Positions 33,601 through 44,825 of a stretch of 64,000 bases of DNA are shown piece by piece. Positions within the stretch are counted from its first letter, which is position 1. Each line of letters begins with the position of its first letter. This DNA is from Larix kaempferi (lineage: Eukaryota > Streptophyta > Pinopsida > Pinales > Pinaceae). The notes beneath the pieces are model-generated. The model was not told the DNA's origin. It did no database searches and was given only the letters and a program-made list of their open reading frames with translations. Where the stretch lies: the NCBI GenBank assembly GCA_027924585.1, contig BSBM01000321.1, positions 2,741,001 through 2,805,000 of the forward strand. The letters are read 5' to 3'. The position numbers and the translations under genes are program-made.

Positions 33601-36600
33601 TGTTGAAGCCTCAAGTGTGCAGGTGCTGGAATGGTGTCCAAGAAAAAAAACAGGGGATGAAAACCTAGCCAAAGGCTTCAGATAATCCTACGCAAGTATT
33701 ACCCTATCCTTGACCTGTTTGGTGTGGTTAACACCCGCGGATACAAAGGCCTCCGCTGGCACTTGTGAGTGTTTGATCCAAGAAGGATATGTCTTCCTAT
33801 AAGGAAAGACAATATTTTTACTAATACTAAGTGTTAGTTTACTTTGAAAGGAATCTAAACTAAGTTAAATCTATTCTAAAAAGGAGTGTTTTGTTTATGC
33901 ACAGGATAACTTGATCTGATAATACCAAACCTTTCCACCAATTAAACATACATGCAAAAATTGATCTAGATTCAGTAGCTCAAGATATAATCAGCTAAAG
34001 GCATTTAACCAACAATAACTTAATAATTAAGTGCATATAATCTAACCTTGTAACTGGAATGTTAATTGACAAATTAACATTGATTTACTGAATTCTGTGA
34101 ATCATTTGCAGAAATAGATAAAATGTTTTAGATAAAGACATTCATTTAAAACATCTAATTACATAGATCATGAGCTGAGAGAAATTTGTACATATCGATG
34201 TAGGCTACCAATTGCAAATAATAAACAATACTCATAAATATGTTGAAGCAAAATCACAATTTATCAAAGACATTTGACAAATTAAATAAAAACAGGTAGC
34301 TGAAGAAAACTGACTGTGTATTAAGGCCTGTAAAACATTATATAGTCTGCAAGAATAGAGCATATCCAGTCTCTTTTGGCAATTCTGTCCCCCTTTCATA
34401 TCATAGAAGATAGGTATTTATACAGAGAAAAATGCAGGAAAAGATAAGATCCATTTCCCCAATTCCTGAGCTAATTAGCTGAGTTGTTCCATTTACTAGA
34501 TCCATCCATGAGAAAAACCTGGGAAAATTTGTTTTGAAAAACCAATCGGATCTCCCAAATGAATAACTTTCTGAGGATTCTGCTGATCTACAGACTAATT
34601 GGGCATCTTTTGTACAAAACCCATGTCTCGGATTTTCCAGATTCATCTTCATAACTCCCGAAATCACGTCTAAACATCACTGCTTTCCACTTGGCACGTT
34701 TTGATCACTCAAAATTTGGGATGTGAATTGTTCAATTTGATTCCTCCAAATCCAAATCCACACCTGTACAATTCAAAAGAGAAATTAAAACATCATTCCA
34801 AAGCTAATGACATAAAATTAAATTAATAAAAATCCGTTTGCAAATCAAAATATAATGAAAATAAACAAATCTCATGCAAATCCAAAATTGACTGTTCATA
34901 CAGATTTTTGGGGTGTTTAAGCTATTCAATTGGAAAACATAATCTTCCCAAATCATTCCTCATCCTTCCATCTTTCCAACGAGCTATCTCGGGCTTGATT
35001 TGGACTCATAAATCTCAAGATATTGCTACCGGAAGTTAAGCCTCAACAGTCCTTGGGTGAATTATGGCCATTGATCTCATTATTGGGTGAATTATGGCCA
35101 TTGATCTAACTATTAACTCCATTATCCCATATTAATTATTTTCCAAATGAAATAAACCAAACAAAAATCCAAAATCAATATTCTCAAAATATCGGAAATC
35201 AAATGTCGAGAATGAAAATTTGAATTTCAAAAATTCATTTAAACAAATCAAAATCAGAAAACAAAACCAAAAATAAAAAATCTAAGTAAAAATAAAATTA
35301 CCAAAATTTACAGACCCGAAATTAATTAAAATATAACATAAGATAAACTTAGGGTATGGAAAACGTGGAAATGAAAAAGTAAAATTTGAAAGGGTTGCAG
35401 AAATATTAAATTTTACTAAGAACAACCTTGCCTTCCGCAATCCGCATTCTGCATTGCCTGTCGAAACATTAACATTTCAACAATTAAAATCAAAGGTTTT
35501 GCATCGGCAAATATGCATAAAAATGATTGGAAAGCTTGAAAAAATGCTATTTTTTATATATTTTTTATGTTGAATGAAGTAGATTAAAATAAAACAATAA
35601 TAGAGATAAAATTAAAAATCTAGAAATATTTACAAAGTGAAAGAAAATCCAATATCGGAAAACCATAAACCTGGAAGTAAAAATCAAAACCATTTAAAAT
35701 TAATTCTTAAGAAAATAAATGCTGGAAACAAGTTACGTATATAGGAAAAAGACTCACTCCTATAATATAGGAGAGTTAATGAATTCCATAAATAGTTTTC
35801 TAACATAATTATTTTCCAAGAATAGAAAACCAAGAAACCAATAATAATATTTCCTTTTGTACAATAATAAATGAAAATCCTTTTAAATTGTAAAAGGGAA
35901 AATAGAAATTGTATTTTCAAGATTAAGTCAGCTTAATTAGAAGGAATTACTTATCCACGATCAAACTAATTTTACATTAGTGAATATTGAACTTTAATCC
36001 CACTAATTTCCCAATAATCATAAAACAAAAACTCATGGAAATTAGAGAAATTAAAACTCATACAAACTTATACATATGTGTTCTTAAATTTTCATAAAAT
36101 CAAATTGTGTATAAATTTAATATATGGATTTAATCAAATACACAAAGTAATTTAATGAAATTCAAAGCATGACCATGAATATTTAAAAGATTTTAAACAA
36201 GCTTAATTTAAACATTAAAAATATTAAACTAACATAAGCAAACAAACCCAAAGACTAAAATTATTTACATTATGATTCTAGGCATGCAAAAGTTAAAATA
36301 AAACTCCATCATGCTCAAATATCATACTAATTCAATATCTAAAATCATGAGTGAAGAAACCATAAGATCAATCAAAATCCCATAATGATGGTAATAACCA
36401 TCCATCATCTCGAATAATCAGTTTGTGCAGCAAAGACCAAATCTAGGTGGAGAATGTGAAAGACAACATGGTAAGTCAACCACCGAGATCATGAAACCAA
36501 CTCAAATGAATCAAAGCAAATAAATAAAAATGGAAACAACCCGCATTCCGCAATCCACATCTGAGGGTTGCGAGTTCGCAAATGAAATCGTTAAAAACAA

Positions 36601-37029
36601 TATATGTTTCGCTTTCCACAATATGCAATTTGTGGGTTGCTGGTTGCAGGTGCGACAAACCATGAATATTGAACAACATTTCCGCATCTGCAATCCGCAT
36701 TGGAGGTTGTGGGTTGCAGAACCCAAGAGTTCGAAATCCAAATACCAAGCTCCCACAATCTGCATTGCGGTTTGCGGGTTTTGGGTTGCAAAAGGAACAA
36801 ACTTTTTGGGGAAAATTAGCTCTTTCCGCAACTCACAAAAACACAGAAACAATGAATGAAATCTCAAAGAGAAAATTATTAACTAAATCAAATCATGACA
36901 AAGGCATGGAAATCATGAAAATCAGGATAAAAACCCCAAAATGACTAAGGAATCTAAGCATTACCTTTGTATGTAAAAAATGTGGCTCCCATGTGTTTTT
37001 ATTAAAACACGGGATCTGTAGCTACAACA
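33601..37029 (-). repeat. gypsy-4 5' LTR (3429 bp)
   Basis: Colinear with 25406-28764; TATAAATA on the minus strand is the complement of 34415-34422. Comparison with the other LTR shows indels and many substitutions, including CpG-to-TpG or CpA changes in the GCGGGTTGCGG cluster (36535-36790). Confidence 0.9.
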
Positions 37030-39550
37030 GATGGTCAACCATAGAAAGAGGAGAAACACAATCTGGGAATTGAATAAAGAATATGGGGAGACTATTAGAG
37101 GGTTTGCGGCATTGGCACCAGAAGGAGTAAATTACTTTATAGAGATATATACTGAACCGGATCGGAATAACATGCCCGAAATTGTAAAAACAGTCTCAAA
37201 ATTTTCCCGCTGGATCACAAACGAAGATAATATTCTATTATCTGCTCCATTGTCCATGGAGGAACTACATGCATCTCTCATAAACTCAAATAAAGAAAGA
37301 AGTCTGGTTCCGTACAGGGGGACATCCGAATTCTTTCAAGATTTTTTCGATCTATTGGGTGAAGACCTTTTGAGATTCATTGAAAGCAACATAATGTTGG
37401 GAAAGATGCTATCATGCATAAAATCCACTTTCATAGTGCTTATCCTTAAGCTGGACTCCCTGAAATCCTTTGGGGATTTTTTCCCGATCTCCCTTTGTAA
37501 CGCCCTCTACAAGCTATCTTCCAAAATATTAGTAGATGGACTCAAGCCTTATCCGACCACTTTCATCTCTCTGGAGAAATTTGGGCTTTTAAAGGATAAA
37601 AGAATCCACGAAGCGGTAGGTTGTCCCTAGGAATGCATCCATTTGATCAAATGCAGAAAGAGTGCAAAAAAGGTCCTCAAGATCGACCTCTCAAAAGCAT
37701 ACGATCGAAAAAGATGGATGTACATCAGGTTGCTTCTTATCCAAATTGGTTTCTCATTACCATTTCTCAATTGGATATGGTCTTGCATTTCATCTGTCAA
37801 TTTTTCCCTCCTAATCAACGGATTAGCCACTTCTTTTTTCACTCCTACAAGAGGATTGAGACAGGGGTTCCCCATATCTCCATATATCTTTTTACTTTTG
37901 ATGTATGGTCTCATAAGGTTAATGAATGAGGCTCTTTCCCTATAGAGGATACATGGCCTTAGTTTTAATTCAGAAACTGTTACACATATCCTTTTCGTGG
38001 ACGATGCGCTCCTCTTCTTGGGGAATTTTGTAGAGGAAACTGAGCAGTAAAAGACATGTTTTGGATTTTTAGTGTTGCAACAGGGACGCTCATAAACCTG
38101 GGTAAGTTGGCATGCTACTTTAATGACCTGGAGGACGAATATTTTCATTCTTTCCAAAACATTCTCTCTATGGACCAGTTTCCTCTAAACGAGGGCTTCA
38201 AGTACCTAGGATTTAATATGAAACCTAATAGTTATCGTAACTCAGACTGGAACTGGTTACTTTCAAAGTTAGAGTGCCAAATAAATTCATGGTGCAATAG
38301 GTTCTTGTCCAGGGGGTGTAAATCGGTGTTGATCCAAGCGATACTAAACGCCATACCCATGTATTGGTTGATTAATGCTAAAATTCCAAAAGGAGTTTTA
38401 AACTCTATGAGGAAACTTTGCTACAGATTTCTATGGAAAGGAAACATGGATAAAGGTCTACATTGGTCGTCATAGGACTCACTAGCAAAACCTAAAGTAG
38501 AGGGAGGTTGGGGACTAAAGTAGCTCCACTCCTTTAGAACAACTCTGGATGCAAAATCAGCTTGGAATTTCATATCAAAAGAAGGAAAATGGAAAAAAAC
38601 TTAAAAAATGAAATACCTGGGAACTATGTCTATCTTAGAGTGGGTCAAAGAACCACGCAAGTCAAGCAGGGGAGACTCAATGTTTTGGAAGGCCATAGTA
38701 AACGTTTTTCCTATCATAGGAGATCAACTATCTTGGGAAGTAGGAGAGGAACGACAAGTAATGCTAGGGAAGGACTGCATAGTGGGAGTTAATATGTTAA
38801 ATATTCCCATAGCTCTCACAGATCATCTGTCAACGTAGGGCATATTTACACTGGATGATAGTGCAAGAAGAGGAAGGGGTACAAGTCATGCACATCACTG
38901 GTATACTACAGACGCACTAGCTCTCCCTAGAAGGTGGACCGATCAGTGGAATACATGGATTAGTTCCCTAAAAAAAGGTTTCATCCGTCTGTCAAACCAA
39001 CCCGACCAACTGAAATGGAATGATAATGAGGATGACAGCACCTTTATTGTCAACAAAGCATATAAAATATTTTGGAAGAATCTCCATATCCCCGGCCGAT
39101 GGTGGTGGAGATCTTTATGGCAGGTTCATGCCCCGCACAAAGCTAGAATAATGATGTGGTTACTTTTAAACGACAAAGTCTTGACATGGGACAAGCTGCA
39201 GGAATGTTTCTTACAAGGGTCGGGAATATGCACACTGTGCATAAATGAGGAGGAATCCTCAGAGCATCTTTTCCAACTGTTCCCTTTCTCAAAATAGGTT
39301 TGGAACGGTCTTGGGGACACCCTCAGTTTAACCCATCCATGGGAAGACGAATACATTGAGGCAAATTTACATATCTGGTTTTTCAACCCTGCACTCCATC
39401 CACTGAGATGCATTCCTTTCTTGGTGGTATGGTTGCTCTGGCTAGCTTGTAACGAGTCCATATTTAAGGACAACCAACTCCCTGATTACTATGTCATGTC
39501 ACGGGTCTTGTCCTCTCACAGGTTATTCATCAACCAAAAGAGCATAAAAT
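37030..39550 (+). pseudogene. LINE-B ORF2: reverse transcriptase and zinc-binding thumb
   Basis: The LINE resumes in frame after gypsy-4 (MVNHRKRRNTIWELN) and runs to 37630. It continues in other frames with the RVT_1 motifs: [13 protein letters not shown] (motif A Asp present), [15 protein letters not shown] (the Asp usual after RQG is Phe) and ILFVDDALLF (motif C Asp pair intact). From 38608 to 39540 one frame with a few stops carries the C-terminal region, including FIVNKAYKIFWKN, HKARIMMWLLLNDKVLT and a zf-RVT motif CTLCINEEESSEHLF. The enzyme makes cDNA by target-primed reverse transcription. At least three frameshifts. Confidence 0.88.
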
Positions 39551-39561
39551 AGCCCAGGATA

Positions 39562-40018
39562 ATGAAAGAGGTCGATATCAGAGAGGAGGACATTTATGGT
39601 TTCTTCGATGGAGCATGTGAGGAGAAGCAATGTGGACTGGGAGGCATCCTGGTACTTTCCCAACAGGTTATAATACATTTCAGAGAAAATGGGGGAACAG
39701 GAACAAACAACTGTGCAGAGGGGCTAGCTCTGAGAACAATCTTGCATATAACTATCGAGGAAAAGGTGTCCAACATAAAGATCTTTGGAGATTCGAAGCT
39801 ATGGATCAACCATATGAGAAAATAATAGAAAATACGAAGCCTTCCTTTACACAATCTAACACAAAGTCTGCTTCTGATAGGTTTGACTTTCAGCACAATC
39901 GACTACAACCATGTTTATAGGGAACAAAATGAGGAATCATATGCTCTATCCAAAGAGGGGTTGCTCATGGAAGCTGGGGTCTGTATAGTGACAACAAAGC
40001 ATGATGGAATCCTATAAC
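39562..40018 (+). pseudogene. LINE-B ORF2: plant-type RNase H
   Basis: IYGFFDGACEEKQCGLGGIL carries the first catalytic Asp. The sequence then shows NNCAEGLALRTIL (Glu), IKIFGDSKLWINHM (Asp) and, after a frameshift near 39825, HVYREQNEESYALSKEGLLM, the family's last helix. This is the RNase H module found at the ORF2 end of many plant LINEs. Same frame as the preceding reverse transcriptase C terminus. Confidence 0.88.
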
Positions 40019-40150
40019 AATCCAGGAAGATCCTCGACTTTTGGATGGAAGAGTACAAAAGACAAATTTTCAAATAATTAAAGTACTTTATGCTGATTTC
40101 TGATGTATTTTTGTAATGTATCCTCTTGTTAACGAGGAAGTTTTTTTTTA
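40019..40150 (+). other. LINE-B 3' UTR and tail
   Basis: Short 3' UTR ending GTATTTTTGTAATGTATCC then CTTGTTAACGAGGAAG and a T9 run followed by AAA. The wording resembles the 3' ends of plant L1 elements, but no long poly(A) is present; the exact end is uncertain by about 20 bases. Confidence 0.6.
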
Positions 40151-41408
40151 AACATAAAATTGACAAACTACCTGAGGAATGTATTCTATTTTCACTTTTT
40201 GAATACAAAGAATATGATTTTTTCCGTGGAAAAAAAAACCTAAATAGTATCCCATAACAAAAATCACATACACTACATTGCACATTCCTTTTTCTTAAGA
40301 AAATAGGCACTCATAAAACTTTTTTCTAGTGTGAATTTTAATTTGAATTCGACAAAAAATCAACTAAATGAAATTATATCGATAAAATATATAAATAAAA
40401 TGTTTTATTTATTTAAATAACAAAAATACTAAAACTTATTTAAATAACTACTGCACCAATGCTATTGTGTATATCAAATGCACTAAAGTCCACATAAAAT
40501 GGAAATCTAATGGTTGTTATCACCACTGTTAAATTTACAACACTGTGCACAGTGTTGTAGAGAATAATATAAGCACTAGTGAATATTTTTTAATAGTGTG
40601 CAATGTTGTGTTTAACAAGAATAATAATAAGCACTAGTGCTTTAGAACATAAAATACATAGCGAGCCTTTATATAAATGAAAAACATCAATATATATAGT
40701 TTAATTGTATGCACCAATGCATGTATATTTATGATGTGGAGTCCTATGATGTTGGCTAGTCACCCACATCCTACATAATTTTTCCATGTAGAGGTTGAGG
40801 TTCACTCACTATTCAAAATGTTCCAATCTCTATGGTTTCCATATTCTACATACCATTTGGTTGTAGATGTATAGAGGGTAACTTGACTCACCCAATGACT
40901 CTATATTTCACATTCCAAAAACCATTTAGTTGCATATGTGGAGGATTCCACCCAAGTTTTGTATCCCTTGATATCTACATTTCTCATCCTGACTTTATGG
41001 TTTTCCACATTCTTAAATCAAGGAACATAGGTGGTGGTTAGATGAGTCGACAAGTGGAATTCTCATTTAAAATCTTAGATCAATGGAAATGAATGATGTT
41101 GAAGTTATTTGTGGACATTGAAACTCACTTCATATGGGTTTTGATCGAGTTTCATTCACACAAATCAAACATATTGGTAATATGGGGTTGGTGCATGGAT
41201 TTAGCAATATTTTACGACTCTGAGAACCTTAACAAGAAGAAAATATGGTGAGTAGAAAGAATCCTGAAGTTTTCTGTTGAGACATTGTCAACTCATTGGC
41301 TTGAGAACATAAGGATTTATATTGGATGATGGCATATAAATGGTATTATGTACTACCACAAGAAGACAAGAATAGGAATAAATATTGGACTACAAGGATT
41401 GCTAAGGT
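40151..41408. other. AT-rich intergenic DNA
   Basis: No gene is supported. It holds a perfect 22-bp palindrome at 40537-40558 (ACAACACTGTG and its complement) and several GCACTAGTG words between 40570 and 40650. Confidence 0.5.
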
Positions 41409-41904
41409 AGGTTTCATGTTAGAGGATTGTGATTTTAAATATTTGGTGTGGTGGTGTGCTTAATAGGTTCAAGGAAAAAACATAGAATGACTCAAGTGAG
41501 GGAACAAGGAAGAATGTTCGTGCCTTTTACCCCCACCACATTTAGTAGAATGTTGCATCTCCCCAAACTAAATAAAATGTCCTAAATATATCTAAGGTTG
41601 ATATGTTTCTAGAGTCTTAAGGTGATGTCATGAAATTGCTAAAGGAATATTTCACATAGGTTTCATGTTAGAGGCTTGTGATTTTAAATAATTGGTGTGG
41701 TGGTGTGCTAAAAGGTTTGAGGAAAAATATAGAATGACTCAAGTGAGGAAACAAGGAAGAATGTTGGTGCCTTTTACCCCCGCCACATTCAATAGAATGT
41801 TGCATCTCCCCAAACTAAATAAATTTCCCTAAATATTTCTAAAGCTAATCAATTTCTAGAGTCTTAAAGTTATGGCATGAAATTTCTAAAGGAATATCTC
41901 ACAT
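41409..41904. repeat. Tandem duplication of a 249-bp unit
   Basis: Unit 1 is 41409-41657 and unit 2 is 41658-41904; both start AGGTTTCATGTTAGAGG and end TCACAT. They differ by scattered substitutions and short indels. No coding frame spans either unit. Confidence 0.9.
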
Positions 41905-42205
41905 AGCCATTGGTGGGTCCTTCCATCCCTTCCCAAATTGAGGTTAGTCACATGGTGGATCCACCTCATGAATTTTCTTAGCTTTCACCCAGTTAGCTAG
42001 TCAAGAGACTACAAACTATGTTCCCAAATATGTGTTATATGTGTTATATTTCAGTGTGTGCATGAATTCAATGTTTGACTATGCACAAATTATTTCGAAT
42101 GAGACATCTCATAAACTCCCAAATTTTACCAAAATCAAAAGGTTTTTCATGGTGGATTTTTTGGTATTCATGTTGGTGTTCTACAATAATTTAAAAATGC
42201 TAAGA
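41905..42205. other. Flank of gypsy-2, no gene seen
   Basis: Ordinary AT-rich sequence up to the LTR start. The last five bases are TAAGA, one half of a potential target duplication whose partner lies outside the window. Confidence 0.45.
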
Positions 42206-42795
42206 TGATCCAGGAGGATCTTATAAGGCCTAAAATATAAAGTCCTCAAATATCAGTAAAAAGGACACCAAGTTAAAGAGCTCGTCGAGATGATTCCAAC
42301 ACTACTTGAATTGCATCAAATGGAATCCGGATGAAAAAGATATTCAACTCTGAAGTTTCGGCAAGACAATATTTTTAAAGTGTGCATAGTGGAAAAAGGT
42401 GCCACATGTCCTATATGATGCCTACATGGTATCCCTTTGTGATGACATATGGAATCTGACAGGATTGATGTGGACCAGTAGTATTGTGACATGTTGCAGA
42501 TGGGGTGTCGGTTTGGCAAGTGATGTGGCCCATTCCAAGAGTGACACGTGGACTAGTCATATGGTGAGACATGTCACCCCGGACGAGCCAAAATAGGCCC
42601 CAAGGACGGATTGAATGTCGTGATACTCGAACCCATACACTCCAGTAACAATCGTCACCAACTCAGCCATTGTACCACGAGGTTCATTTTGTTATGGCAA
42701 TGGGGAATATGGTATTTATTTTGAATGGTGGCAGAGTTAACTGAAAGGGGGAGCGAGATCCTGAGGGTTTGACCCTGGGTATCCCACCCCATACA

Positions 42796-42843
<48 letters not shown>

Positions 42844-43653
42844 GCCCATGGGTTTGAACTTGGGCATCCCACCCCCCCCCCCCCCCCCCACACACACATA
42901 TATATATGTGTGTGGGGGGGGGGGTACCCAGGGTCAAACCCGCAGGCTCCCGCTCCCCCTTACGGTTACAATATATATATATATATATTGTAACTGTATA
43001 TAATACACGCCAACAAAAACCGTAAATAACTCGCCAACCATATGTTAACCAACCGTTATTACATGCCAACCAAAACGGGGGTTTACGGGTTTTGAACTTA
43101 GAACCTCCATCCAACAAATGACTTAAAATAACTTTGCTAACCACTCCTCCAACGAATTCTATTGGGGATTTGGTCTAAAAAACTACTATATAAGCTTGGA
43201 GTTTGCCAGAGTTTAGGGGTAATACAAGGGCTTTTGGCACAAACTTCTTTATGTAAGCTTGCATAAATTTCCAAAGAGAGGGAGATTGTTGTGGCTGGTC
43301 TTAAGGTGAAGGTGGCAGTATTTATAGTAATTTTTCATGTATTTTTCAAGATGGAGAAACTGATGCAACCAGATTTTGGATCCGAGTGGTAGATTTTTGG
43401 AATCATCAATATCAACGTATTTCCATGTATTTTTCCATGTAATTTAATGAGATAATCAAAAGGCCTCTCCATTGAGAAGTGGGTCCGGAGACGTAGTCCA
43501 TTTGTGGATGAACTCCGTTATTATGTCTTGTATTATTCTTTTATGGTGGTTCATCTTCATGTGTATGTTTCTTCATTTATGTTGCACAAAAGCTTTGTTC
43601 ATGCTCTTTTTTATGCAATTCATTATAGTCATCGAATAAAATATCCCAGATCA
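42206..43653 (+). repeat. gypsy-2 5' LTR (1448 bp)
   Basis: Starts TGATCCAGGAGGATCTTATA and ends CCCAGATCA just before the primer site; colinear with 49894-50561 as far as that copy goes. It contains an expanded block at 42785-42990 (ATAC, AT, C-run, AC and AT microsatellites) that is missing from the 3' LTR. Confidence 0.9.
42735..42992. repeat. Microsatellite cluster with inverted and direct copies of adjoining LTR text
   Basis: GGGTTTGACCCTGGGTATCC (42768 on) is followed by an ATAC run, an AT run, a second direct copy (GGGTTTGAACTTGGGCATCC), and a C-run/ACACAC/ATATAT/GTGTGT/G-run palindrome. An inverted copy then comes (GGTACCCAGGGTCAAACCC, GGCTCCCGCTCCCCC), and then GTTACA-AT-run-TGTAAC. 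Frames reading through it are repeat artefacts. Confidence 0.88.
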
Positions 43654-43656
43654 TGT

Positions 43657-43668
43657 TGGTATCAGAGC
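43657..43668 (+). promoter_or_regulatory. gypsy-2 primer binding site
   Basis: TGGTATCAGAGC, three bases after the 5' LTR end; tRNA-Met-type, as expected for this group. Confidence 0.9.
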
Positions 43669-43698
43669 AGTATTCTTTGACTTGAATTGTGAGTGTGG

Positions 43699-44825
43699 AT
43701 GCTTACTAGGTCCAAGCTTAAAGTAGGTGAAGGAAAACTTGAGCCTTTCAACCCATAGGTTGGATGTACAGCTCGAAGAAATAAAATGGCAGATGAAGAC
43801 TCTCGTAATGAGAATGAGAAGGCTTTCCACAAGGATTTCTACCAAATCGCAGATAGGATAGAATAAGTGTTTGCCGACTATCAAGAGAGATTGGAAAAGA
43901 AGGAAAAGAAGAAGGAAAAAAAAGTAGAAGATAATGCTTCAGTGAACCATGGAGGTGGAGAAGACCCTCCTAAACCTCCCTCTCTGCCTTCAAGTTTAAG
44001 CTCTTATTCTTCCTCATCTTCTCATCATTCTAGTTTTCATTAGAAAAAAAATGCTTGTAAAAAGCCATTATTGGAATTAGATGTAAAATTTGATTTGCCC
44101 ATGTTTAATGGTGAAGCTAATGTAGATAAGATAAACAATTTGATAAGACAAATTGAAGTTTATTGTCGTGTACAACAGATCGAAGAGGAGGAAGTGAAGA
44201 TCCAGTTGGCTTCTCTTCGGCTGGTAGGCACAAACCTTGTATGGTGGGAAAGCAAACTTCAGAAAGGTAACAAGCATAATGGTAAACTACTTTCTTCATG
44301 GTTTGAATTTACTTTTGCATTAAGAAAGTAATTTTATCCATTATGTCATGTACAAAAATCTATGATGGAATGGAAAAAAATTTCATAAGGGAAAGGTCAG
44401 AGTGTTCAGAGCTTCACATAAGAGTTTAGGAAAAAGACACTTGAATTGAATATTCCTTTAGACCTTCCAGATAATTTGATGAAATATATTGGTGCACTTA
44501 ATAGTTACCTTCGTCACACATTGTTGTTATTGAATCCTACTAATTTGGATGAAGTGAGTGTACAAGCAGCTCACATTGAAAGCAGGGGAAATAATGTGCA
44601 AGAATATCATCTGAAGAAGTCTTCCAAGATCCAAAACAACAAGTTCAAAGGAAAAGGAAAGGGAAAGAATACATATTCAACAAATAAAGGGAAGGAAAGC
44701 TCCATTGCACTCATTGAGAAGCAAATGGGCATGACAAAGAGCACTGTTGGAAACTACATCTTGAGCTTAAGCCTAAGAAATTTGGTGGCAAAGAGAAGAC
44801 GAAAACCATTGCTATAGTGCAACAA
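43699..44825 (+). pseudogene. gypsy-2 gag
   Basis: The start ATG at 43699-43701 (MLTRSKLKVGEGK) is the usual opening of plant gypsy gag. The capsid domain is at 44071-44331: LDVKFDLPMFNGEANVDKIN, IEVYCRVQQIEEEEVKIQLA and VWWESKLQKG. A frameshift follows, then LELNIPLDLPDNLMKYIGAL and a basic stretch (KFKGKGKGKNTY). At 44730-44815 the expected zinc-knuckle frame is shifted. Stops at several points. The solo LTR at 44826 interrupts the sequence directly after this part. Confidence 0.87.

Larger units (their letters stand above)
25406..37029 (-). mobile_element. gypsy-4, gag-only gypsy-like element with LTRs of about 3.4 kb (11,624 bp)
   Basis: Perfect 5-bp target duplication GATGG at 25401-25405 and 37030-37034. 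LTRs 25406-28764 and 33601-37029 are direct repeats beginning TGTTGA and ending CAACA. The internal region is only 4836 bp and holds a minus-strand gag and an acidic frame, with no protease, reverse transcriptase or integrase that I can find. TATA boxes in the LTRs also point to the minus strand. It fits the large-retrotransposon-derivative (LARD) description. Confidence 0.9.
8738..40150 (+). mobile_element. LINE-B, L1-type plant LINE in four pieces (about 6 kb of its own sequence)
   Basis: The pieces 8738-9926, 17211-17832, 24353-25405 and 37035-40150 join in order into one LINE. It has ORF1 (DUF4283 plus zinc knuckle), then ORF2 with an APE-type endonuclease, reverse transcriptase, zinc-binding thumb and RNase H. 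Between the pieces sit three LTR elements, each flanked by a matching 5-bp duplication, so the splits are insertions and not rearrangement. The 3' end is taken at the T-rich run near 40140-40150, after GTATTTTTGTAATGTATCC. The 5' boundary is uncertain (a leader may begin near 8625), and I found no convincing target duplication for the LINE itself. Confidence 0.85.

Noticed and set aside
42655-43144. Several overlapping frames rich in Tyr-Ile and Gly
   Set aside because: They are read from AT, ATAC and G/C-run microsatellites in the gypsy-2 LTR.
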